Source of the DNA: CAZSPL01 sp964608735
Lineage (GTDB): Bacteria; JAJVIF01; JAPKYR01; CAZSPL01
Direction of reading: 5' to 3'
Assembly: GCA_964608735.1 (NCBI GenBank)
Contig: CAZSPL010000076.1
Location: 1 to 15,356 of the forward strand
DNA: 15,356 nt
Shown: one piece after another, positions 1-6,169 of the stretch
How positions within the stretch are numbered: the stretch's first letter is position 1
How the letters are laid out: each line of letters opens with the position of its first letter
Position numbers and translations under genes: made by a program
Notes under the pieces: generated by a model
What the model saw: the letters and a program-made list of their open reading frames with translations, nothing else
The model's database searches: none
Told to the model about the DNA's origin: nothing

Positions 1-133
1 CCTTGTTTATAGGTCAAACAACGGCATTAACAGCGTCATATCAAATGACGGAGTCGTTGTAGTTACAGGTGGCTACAACATGTCCGAGCTTGATACAGTC
101 CAATACGCGTATTCGCCTATTGATTATTACTAA
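1..133 (+). CDS. C-terminal end of a beta-rich protein, possibly Kelch/propeller-like (5' end outside window)
   Basis: The frame is open from base 2 to a TAA at 131-133 and gives 43 residues. The start lies left of the window. The fragment alternates short hydrophobic strands and turns: a run ending in NDGVVVVTGGYN is followed by SELDTVQYAYSP and the terminal residues IDYY. A double glycine after a hydrophobic strand, followed by a strand ending in a Tyr-x-Tyr-Ser-Pro stretch, resembles one blade of a Kelch-type beta-propeller. One incomplete repeat cannot prove that. The gene points toward the minus-strand genes that follow, so it is convergent with them. Its base composition is more AT-rich than the long genes of the window. 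That the frame codes is fairly safe because the peptide looks natural to its last codon; the family assignment is weak. Confidence 0.5.
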   Translation, partial: LVYRSNNGINSVISNDGVVVVTGGYNMSELDTVQYAYSPIDYY

Positions 134-510
134 TCCTGCTTAATTTAACGTGTTGGCAAAACGCAAATTCGCGAGCTATCTACGCAAACAAATAAATTAT
201 CGTAGTTCCCAGTACTGAAATATCATTCTTCAATAGTTATCGGTGGCAATAAATCAGCAGTGATAAAATCACTTATCTGGCACTCCATTAAACCACCGAG
301 ATTGGTCATCCTTCTGACCCTGTGAAAATGTTGGTCCTCGTTTTCATGATATACATAGTCGACGAGGAAGAGGTCGCTGCTGCGGTAGCTGCTTCTTAAA
401 GGCACGCTGAATCCATAGCGGATTAAATTCCGGAAGCGGAGAAAATACTAAGCAGTGAAATAGGCGTAACTATGCCATGAATCATTTGTTAAAATGGTCG
501 GTAGGCTTTA
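134..510. other. AT-rich gap with one short minus-strand frame and no other gene
   Basis: This stretch separates the C-terminus at the left edge from the end of the polymerase-like gene. It is clearly less GC-rich than the genes to the right. Apart from the short PilZ-like frame at 223-405 I see no coding signal, no RNA gene and no hairpin followed by a T-run strong enough to call a terminator. The mixed composition fits eroded or horizontally acquired DNA, but that is inference. Confidence 0.4.
223..405 (-). CDS. small PilZ-like frame, possibly a truncated or decaying gene
   Basis: The frame gives 60 residues from a GTG at 405-403 to a TGA at 225-223. The upstream codons stay open to a TAG at 450-448 but contain no ATG. 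What suggests a gene is a pattern close to the PilZ domain, which binds cyclic di-GMP. An RxxxR motif lies at residues 4-8 (RSSYR), and about 25 residues later comes MTNLGGL, similar to the family's [D/N]xSxxGG loop. The acidic residue of that loop is replaced by Arg and the Ser by Thr. PilZ domains run about 100 residues; this one stops after roughly half, just past a strand ending PPITIEE. No continuation appears in the other two frames downstream. PilZ proteins often sit near exopolysaccharide genes, as here, but a chance frame or a pseudogene is just as possible. Confidence 0.3.
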   Translation of the reverse strand: MPLRSSYRSSDLFLVDYVYHENEDQHFHRVRRMTNLGGLMECQISDFITADLLPPITIEE

Positions 511-2034
511 TCACAAATACGGCCTGATATCCATCCCTTCGGTTTTCATAACCCGCCGCTCGATGTTGAGCAGTATGCTGAAGCATGTTATCAACATGAG
601 AAGCCCCTGCCCGCGCGCGATGATGGAGTTGGTAACGATTGCGGGGAATATGGATACGGTGGCCGACATCGCCCCGATAAGAAATGCCATCTCCGTGGTG
701 CTCAATTCCTTCCTACGCAACTGCCACCCTCGTATAAACGGCGCGAGCAGGAAGAAGATGATGCTTATAGGCCCGAGTATCCCGAACTTGTGCCACAACC
801 ACAAATAGCCGTCATGAATATATGCCCGCCGGTCGGTGTCCTGCCGCGAATAGAATCGGAAATCCAGCTCCGCGCCGGGGCCATGCCCGACAATCGGATG
901 CTCCTTCACTTCGTTCCACGCCGTATCCGTTTCCCACTTGCGTTCGGCGAGCGACGCCTTCGCAAGCTCATGCTCCTCCCCCTGCTGGAACAGGCCCGTG
1001 AAGCGCTCCACGAACGTCGCCTGGATGACCACATCGCCGTATGGCACCACCGTGATGAACAGCACCACGACAATGGCGATGATTATCAGCATCCGCAGGA
1101 AAAATATGCGCATAAGCGCCCGCTTGTCGGGGGCGGAAAGGAAATAGACGAATGCCATGGCGAGGAATGTCGCCGCGATGGGACCGCGGTACATCGCGAT
1201 TATCAGCCGCAGGAAGAACGCCCACAGGCTGAAGTGATAGAAGATCATCCATCCGCGGCTCACATCTTTACGGCAGTAAATAATTACGCACAGCAGGATC
1301 GGTACGAGGAATATCGGGAAGTCGGTGGGACCCATCAGCGTGCGTATCGCCGTCATCACGAAGTAAACCGGGTAGGTGAAGAATGACGTCACGACGATGA
1401 AGATGAAGAACCCGATGCCGATAATGTGATTTCCGATGCACAGCACGTTAAGCCATATGTAGAACGCCCCCTTGACAGGATAGAACAGCCGCGCGATGAA
1501 GATCCCCATTATGAAGAACATCCCGGGAAGGCAGTCGGCGATGACGGGAAGCGCGGGATGCTGGAGAATGAACGACAGCGGGAGGAACGTGATGCACAGA
1601 AGCGCCGGTACGAGCATGATGTACTCGGTCGTCATCATGCCGAAAGGGGTCGTGTTCGAAAGATAGCGGCTTATGACATAGCCGAGGATCACCGCGAATG
1701 CCAGCCCGGGGGTGGTGAGATAGAAAAATGCCGATTCGAATATCGGGTGGATCCCCTCTATTTCCATCTGGTTCGCGATGGTCGCCACCATGTTGAGCCC
1801 GCCGACCAGCGACTCGGTGAACATTACGGCAGTGAGAACATAGAACCCGCTTCGCGGATACACCACGCACAGCAGGAGGGTGCCGAACATGATAACGACG
1901 ATGACGGCCTGCTCGCTGCCCTTCATGAACTGGATGAGCCAGAACAGGCAAAGGGTTACGAACGCGATGAATATTTCCCAGAACAGCAGGCGTTTCCTGA
2001 GGTGCTGGAAGGTGGGATTTTCAACAGGATTCAC
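511..2034 (-). CDS. O-antigen ligase/polymerase-like membrane protein (Wzy/WaaL family)
   Basis: This 507-residue integral membrane protein has about ten or more hydrophobic segments. Between its late membrane segments lies a large periplasm-type loop at about residues 335-405. That loop carries the hallmark of the Wzy_C/O-antigen ligase family: HPIVGHGPG near 379-387 and YIHDGYLWLWHKFGILG near 405-421. Family members polymerise polysaccharide repeat units or transfer them to a lipid or protein acceptor at the outer face of the inner membrane. Which of the two this one does cannot be read from the sequence. The frame is open further upstream to 2115, but that would overlap the preceding Wzz-like gene by 80 bases with a non-membrane tail. 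The GTG at 2034-2032 shares one base with that gene's TAG stop and is the likelier start, implying translational coupling. No glycosyltransferase or flippase gene is adjacent in the window. Confidence 0.88.
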   Translation of the reverse strand: MNPVENPTFQHLRKRLLFWEIFIAFVTLCLFWLIQFMKGSEQAVIVVIMFGTLLLCVVYPRSGFYVLTAVMFTESLVGGLNMVATIANQMEIEGIHPIFESAFFYLTTPGLAFAVILGYVISRYLSNTTPFGMMTTEYIMLVPALLCITFLPLSFILQHPALPVIADCLPGMFFIMGIFIARLFYPVKGAFYIWLNVLCIGNHIIGIGFFIFIVVTSFFTYPVYFVMTAIRTLMGPTDFPIFLVPILLCVIIYCRKDVSRGWMIFYHFSLWAFFLRLIIAMYRGPIAATFLAMAFVYFLSAPDKRALMRIFFLRMLIIIAIVVVLFITVVPYGDVVIQATFVERFTGLFQQGEEHELAKASLAERKWETDTAWNEVKEHPIVGHGPGAELDFRFYSRQDTDRRAYIHDGYLWLWHKFGILGPISIIFFLLAPFIRGWQLRRKELSTTEMAFLIGAMSATVSIFPAIVTNSIIARGQGLLMLITCFSILLNIERRVMKTEGMDIRPYL

Positions 2035-3500
2035 TATTTCGCTTCGGCGGAAACCGCGGCTTCCTTGCGGCGCATGCGGGTTTCGTGCCAGAATACAAGA
2101 TAGAGCATGATCCACGCCGTGATGGCGCCCGCCACTATTGTGTTGACTATAAGCCTCGGGCCCACGGGCTGCCGCGGCGGGATGGCTGCGTCGAGAACGG
2201 TGAATGGAAGCTCCAGCTTCTTCTCGCGTATCTCCGCTTCCTCAAGCTCCTGCTCGACAACGAGAAGTATGCTTTCCTTCACCTTTTTCTCCCGTTCGAG
2301 TTCGATGAGCTCTTTCTCTTCAGCGGGATACGCTTCTATGCGGGTCTCGAACTCGTTCAACATATCCTTTACGACCTGCGACTGCGCCGCGTAGGCGATC
2401 CCCTCGATCTCGAGGGTGGCGAGCGATGCATCGTAATATTTCAGCAGCTCTTCGTTGAGCGCCTTTCGCGAATCGGCGACCTGTTCCTCGAGCACGATGA
2501 CGTCGGGATGCTGGTCGGTGAACGCGATGCGCTTCGTGGCAAGTTGGAGTTCGAGCTCGCTGAGCTGCCTGCGAAGGTAGCCGATGTTCTGGTCTTCGAG
2601 GGCCTTGGCTATCGGCTGCGGCTGTCCGGCCCCGGCATCGTCGCCGCCGAGGAGGTATGTCGAGTATGGTTGCGTGAGATCGATATCGCCACGCTCTATG
2701 GCTTCGAGATATTCACGTACGTCGTCGGAAAAGCCCTTTGTCGCTTGAGCTTCCGCAAGCGCGCCGCGGTATTCCAGTTCCGCCTCGGTAAGGGTCTGCT
2801 CGAGATCGGCATAGCTGGTTATCATCTGGTCGGCCTGCGAGTCGAGCGAAAGTATCCCCGTCTCCTCTTTCTTCAACCTGATGCGGTCCTCGGCATCGGT
2901 GAGCTGCGCGGAGATCAGGTCCCTGCGTTCGGAGAGGAAAACGATCATCGAGCCCTGTGTTTCCTGGTAAAGCTCGACGAGGTATTGCGTGGTTTTATCG
3001 ACAATCGTGTTCGCGACCTTCGCGGCCATTGCGGCGTCGCGGTCCTTCACGTTCACGATTACCGCGCCCTTTATCGAGTCGTTTACGGTCGTCGCGTGCC
3101 CGAGCCGACGCACTGCGCGGATCCTCTTCTCTTCTTCATCCTTGCCTTTCAGTTTCTTGTAGTAGTTGGTGAGATCGAGTTCGTCGACCACCATCTCGCG
3201 TACCGTGCGGCTCTCGATGATGGCGATGTGGTTGTAGATGGTGGGCTCGGTTTCGAGAAGCGTCTGGAACCCGCGTATCGGTATATCCAGCGCCCCGAGG
3301 TTGCTCTTGATGAATCCCGAGCCGCGCTTCAACGGGTAGATTATCTTCACGCCCGCTTCGTAGGTGCGTTCGAGGACGAAGTAGTTTATCAGGAACGTGA
3401 TTATCATCGCCGCCAGCACGATGACGGCGATCAGCAGCCACCGGCGTCCGACGACTTTAAGCACCGCGGCCACTCGGCCTTCATGAGGTTGTTGCTCCAT
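2034..3500 (-). CDS. Wzz-type polysaccharide chain-length determinant (no kinase domain)
   Basis: This 488-residue inner-membrane protein has the polysaccharide co-polymerase layout. A basic N-terminus leads to a first membrane helix at about 21-42. A long periplasmic region rich in charged heptads follows, with coiled-coil stretches at roughly 150-260 and 300-420. Then come a proline-rich motif AAIPPRQPVGPR at about 438-449 and a second membrane helix at about 450-470. The short basic cytoplasmic tail has no Walker motifs and no tyrosine cluster, so there is no fused kinase. Such proteins set the length of chains made by Wzy-type polymerases, and the next gene encodes one. The ATG at 3500-3498 is chosen because AGAAGG (3511-3506) lies five bases upstream; the TTG seven codons earlier has no ribosome binding site. 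The gene heads a two-gene transcription unit. Confidence 0.9.
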   Translation of the reverse strand: MEQQPHEGRVAAVLKVVGRRWLLIAVIVLAAMIITFLINYFVLERTYEAGVKIIYPLKRGSGFIKSNLGALDIPIRGFQTLLETEPTIYNHIAIIESRTVREMVVDELDLTNYYKKLKGKDEEEKRIRAVRRLGHATTVNDSIKGAVIVNVKDRDAAMAAKVANTIVDKTTQYLVELYQETQGSMIVFLSERRDLISAQLTDAEDRIRLKKEETGILSLDSQADQMITSYADLEQTLTEAELEYRGALAEAQATKGFSDDVREYLEAIERGDIDLTQPYSTYLLGGDDAGAGQPQPIAKALEDQNIGYLRRQLSELELQLATKRIAFTDQHPDVIVLEEQVADSRKALNEELLKYYDASLATLEIEGIAYAAQSQVVKDMLNEFETRIEAYPAEEKELIELEREKKVKESILLVVEQELEEAEIREKKLELPFTVLDAAIPPRQPVGPRLIVNTIVAGAITAWIMLYLVFWHETRMRRKEAAVSAEAK

Positions 3501-3521
3501 TAATACCTTCTGTTCTTCCAA

Positions 3522-3541
3522 GGGGTTACATCGTGAACCCC
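3522..3541 (-). promoter_or_regulatory. inverted repeat in the leader of the Wzz/polymerase pair
   Basis: The arms GGGGTT and AACCCC are perfect six-base inverted copies around an eight-base loop. They lie between the predicted transcription start (about 3547) and the ribosome binding site (3511-3506). In RNA they would form a hairpin near the 5' end of the message; in DNA they could be an operator half-site pair. No T-run follows, so it is not an intrinsic terminator. The dyad is seen directly; its role is inference. Confidence 0.4.
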
Positions 3542-3553
3542 CGCGATGCCGAT

Positions 3554-3582
3554 ATTCTACCAGAGAGACGCATCCGCGACAA
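3554..3582 (-). promoter_or_regulatory. sigma70-type promoter for the Wzz/polymerase pair
   Basis: On the minus strand TTGTCG (3582-3577) and TAGAAT (3559-3554) are separated by 17 bases. The -10 box differs from TATAAT at one base and the -35 box from TTGACA at two. Transcription would start near 3547, giving a leader of about 47 bases before the ATG at 3500. It is the best promoter-like pair in this gap. Confidence 0.55.
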
Positions 3583-3710
3583 ATAACCGCCTACCGGGAT
3601 TATCGGCAAAAAACCTCGCCGTCGACAGGGAGGAAGCGTTTTTCAAGTGTGATGTCCCCGCGTGACCGAGCGATCCTTACATGAATTCCCTTGCATAAGC
3701 CTGCTTACAC

Positions 3711-3806
3711 TTAGCTGGAATGCAAATAATACAGCCCGCGTGTGAGGCTGTAATCCCCTTCGAAAACTGTCTCCTGATTTTGATATCTCAAACAATCAAG
3801 CAGTGA
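3711..3806 (-). pseudogene. remnant of a lipoprotein paralog C-terminus, in frame after the PQQ lipoprotein stop
   Basis: Directly after the TAA (3809-3807) of the PQQ lipoprotein the same frame stays open for 32 codons to a TAA at 3713-3711. The last codons read FEGDYSLTRGLYYLHSS. The neighbouring sialidase-like lipoprotein ends FEGDYNSIHGIYYLHSS. At DNA level 3711-3764 matches 6170-6223 without gaps at 43 of 54 positions, with runs of 14 and 16 identical bases at the two ends, stop codon included. The first 15 codons of the remnant have no such match. It has no start or ribosome binding site of its own, so it is a leftover. Either the PQQ protein arose when its ancestor's C-terminal propeller was replaced, leaving the old tail, or a third paralog was deleted. 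Readthrough of the TAA would add this tail, but nothing shows that it happens. Confidence 0.75.
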
Positions 3807-6098
3807 TTAATCCGGGGGCCCGAAACAGTAGACGCTTTTATCGCCGCATCCGAGTACCAGCCTGCCATGCGCGATGGCGATCGATGACAGCCCGGTCCCG
3901 ATGGGGATGTCATGATTGAACACTTCGGCGCCGGTCGATGTATCAAACCCATAGAGTGTGCCTTCGTTCGAAGCGGCATAGATGATATTGCCGCTGATTG
4001 CCGGGCTTGACGCGAACCCGTATATCTGCGCCGATGGCGCGCTCCATTGCACGATACCGCTAATCTTGTCGTGAGCCGATAATTTCCCGCTGAGGTATCC
4101 CGATGAGTAGTAATGGTTCTCGTCGATGGGGCCCACGGCGATCGATGCGAACGGCGCGGGCGCGGGGAACGGGATCGACCATAATAGAACGGGGGGCTCG
4201 GGTCCCGTCATATCGAAACAGTATGTGTTGTTTCCCCAATCGGAAAAATACACCTTCCCATCTTCAAGCGTTGCCGGTACCGAGATGAATTCCCCCACGT
4301 CGTAACGCCACAGTTCCTCGCCGTCGTCGGCATCGAACGCCATCACATCGAAACCGTCGGTGGTCACGATCACTTCGTTGGCGGCGGCGTAGTAGGAAGG
4401 GGTTGTGTGAAGCGTGTTGCCGAGATAATCGAATGTCGGGCTTACCCAGTTCTGCGAGCCGTCGGACGCGCTTATCGAATAAGTGTAGCCGTTATTCGCG
4501 CAGAAGAATATGTCGTCCCCGATGAGGGTCGCGCCGTATATCATCCGGGCTTCATCCCCGCCCATGATGCCGTCCTCGAGCACCTGGTACGACCATGCCT
4601 CGGAGCCGTCCGACCGGTCGAGGGCATACATGTATCCGCCCTGGGTGCCGATGTAGATATCATCAGCACCGACAGCCGCCGTCCCGGTGACATCTGAATC
4701 GAGCGGCGTATGCCATTCCTCCACGCCCGTGAATATATCTATCGCGTAGACGCTCATATCATCGCTGCCGATGTACACCGTGCCGCCTGAAATCACCGCC
4801 GATGAGCGGAATGCGCCGCATGCGGGGAACGTCCACTTCAATTCAAGGCTGTCCGGGTCGAGCACGCAATCGGCGACAGCGGTGTTACGCTCGTCATGTC
4901 CCATGCAGGGCCAGCCGTCGACTGTCTGCGCCTCGCCGCTCACCCCCGCCGGATGAATGAAATATGCCGCCTGCGTGATGCCGGGGAGGAGCCCGCCGTA
5001 TCCGGTCTTTTCGCATTCGATTGTAATCAGCAGGTCGATTGAATCCGGCGCGGGAGTGGTATCCGTTATGTCGATTTCATATGTCGAATACCCGGCGCCT
5101 CCACCGGATGGAATCCCCGAGGACTGCGCGGTGAAATTTCCCGGCGACTCGACCTTCACGATATTCATCCCCGCGTTGAACCAGTCATAAACGTCTATCG
5201 ATAAATTGAGCCCGCCGCCCGATGTCTCCCCGTCATTGAAAAGGGTGTTCGAGACCTCGGATATCTCTATCCTGTATGCTTCCGGGCGGTTGGCGTTTTC
5301 ATCGAAGTCATCCGGCGCGATGAACGGCGGAGTGCCCGATGGGAATTTCCAGTTCGCGTCTACCGCATAGTTGAATACCAGCCCGCCATCGCCGAGTTCG
5401 ATTATGTAATGCCTCGCGTTCTTCTGCCCGGCGGAGAACAGACCCCTGTTTCCGAGGGTGATCGAATCGAGCGGGTCTTCGGCGAGGAGATCGTCGCAGA
5501 AATATTTATACCCGTTCAGCGTGCAATTGTAATCGGCCGCGCTGTCCGGCTGTCCGAGCGCGCCGTCGATGTATGAGAATATCGTCCCGTTGTTCACGGG
5601 AAATTCTGCTGGATTCCACCAGCGTGTATGGCCGTCCGCGTTCAGCAGCCGCGTATCTCCTTCCCCCGCTATCAGCAGCGATGCATCATCGAAACCGCCC
5701 ACCGAGCCGTTGCCGATGAGGATACCGCACACATCGAAACCGGTGAATTGCGCCAGGCCGAGGAACGGATGGCGCAGGCCGATATTGACATCGATGATAT
5801 TCCCGTTGAAATGCAGGTTTTCAATAGTAAGGTTTACCAGCGGCGGCGGTTCGAGAAACTGCAGCGCGTTGAGATGCAGTGTCCCGTTCCTGAGTTGTGT
5901 GCAATCAAGCGTCGCGGCGGCGGGATCGGCGGTGAACTGCCAGAGGCCGTATGTTAGGTGCGAGTAGTCGTGGGCTATTGCGCCGGCCGTTTCTTGTGTC
6001 GATGGCAGCATGCCGTCAGCCCCGGGGGAGTTGGAGCATCCCCATGCAAGTAGCATTGATGCAAGCAATAGCACGCGGAAAACCCATGCGAAGTTCAT
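3807..6098 (-). CDS. lipoprotein with unknown N-terminal domain and PQQ-type eight-bladed beta-propeller
   Basis: The protein has 763 residues. A signal peptide ends in lipobox LLAWG-Cys21, so it is a lipid-anchored envelope protein. Residues about 45-385 form a domain shared with the next lipoprotein (see motifs there). Residues about 396-763 hold repeats of the type hydrophobic strand, VYIG, a turn, YALD, DG, W; they begin near 432, 472, 522, 566, 607, 651, 697 and 738. The last repeat is short, and WTFP at 422-425 could complete it, giving eight blades as in BamB and PQQ-binding propellers. I see no quinoprotein dehydrogenase active-site signature, so a binding or scaffold role is likelier than catalysis. 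ATG at 6098 is supported by GAGG (6109-6106) seven bases upstream. It is probably the last gene of a three-lipoprotein run. An in-frame remnant of a paralog tail follows its stop. Confidence 0.88.
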   Translation of the reverse strand: MNFAWVFRVLLLASMLLAWGCSNSPGADGMLPSTQETAGAIAHDYSHLTYGLWQFTADPAAATLDCTQLRNGTLHLNALQFLEPPPLVNLTIENLHFNGNIIDVNIGLRHPFLGLAQFTGFDVCGILIGNGSVGGFDDASLLIAGEGDTRLLNADGHTRWWNPAEFPVNNGTIFSYIDGALGQPDSAADYNCTLNGYKYFCDDLLAEDPLDSITLGNRGLFSAGQKNARHYIIELGDGGLVFNYAVDANWKFPSGTPPFIAPDDFDENANRPEAYRIEISEVSNTLFNDGETSGGGLNLSIDVYDWFNAGMNIVKVESPGNFTAQSSGIPSGGGAGYSTYEIDITDTTPAPDSIDLLITIECEKTGYGGLLPGITQAAYFIHPAGVSGEAQTVDGWPCMGHDERNTAVADCVLDPDSLELKWTFPACGAFRSSAVISGGTVYIGSDDMSVYAIDIFTGVEEWHTPLDSDVTGTAAVGADDIYIGTQGGYMYALDRSDGSEAWSYQVLEDGIMGGDEARMIYGATLIGDDIFFCANNGYTYSISASDGSQNWVSPTFDYLGNTLHTTPSYYAAANEVIVTTDGFDVMAFDADDGEELWRYDVGEFISVPATLEDGKVYFSDWGNNTYCFDMTGPEPPVLLWSIPFPAPAPFASIAVGPIDENHYYSSGYLSGKLSAHDKISGIVQWSAPSAQIYGFASSPAISGNIIYAASNEGTLYGFDTSTGAEVFNHDIPIGTGLSSIAIAHGRLVLGCGDKSVYCFGPPD

Positions 6099-6169
6099 AA
6101 CGTCACCTCTAATGGAATCATCGCCCTATAAATTAGATGATTTTTGGAGTGGAAGATATATGGAAACAT

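Larger units (their letters stand above)
3501..3806. other. intergenic region with promoter, dyad and paralog remnant
   Basis: This gap separates the PQQ lipoprotein stop from the Wzz-like start. From right to left it holds the C-terminal remnant of a lipoprotein paralog (3806-3711), a stretch of about 130 bases in which I see nothing firm, a minus-strand promoter (3582-3554) and an inverted repeat (3541-3522) just before the ribosome binding site. No strong intrinsic terminator is visible for the upstream lipoprotein run. Confidence 0.6.

Noticed and set aside
2035..2115. N-terminal extension of the polymerase-like gene
   Set aside because: It overlaps the end of the Wzz gene for 80 bases and is unlike a membrane-protein N-terminus, and the GTG at 2034 is coupled to the stop.
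2085..3503. 472-codon plus-strand open frame opposite the Wzz-like gene
   Set aside because: It is the antisense shadow of a clear Wzz protein in GC-rich DNA. Its translation has no recognisable domain, and the composition is that of a complementary frame.
3607..3643. Possible terminator: A-run, CCTC...GAGG arms, then T-run
   Set aside because: The stem is only four bases with a loop of more than ten, so it is too weak to call.
3807..4920. Quinoprotein alcohol dehydrogenase reading of the PQQ-type propeller
   Set aside because: The blades fit the PQQ-repeat pattern, but the catalytic and disulfide signatures of dehydrogenases are not seen. Repeats alone do not show cofactor binding.
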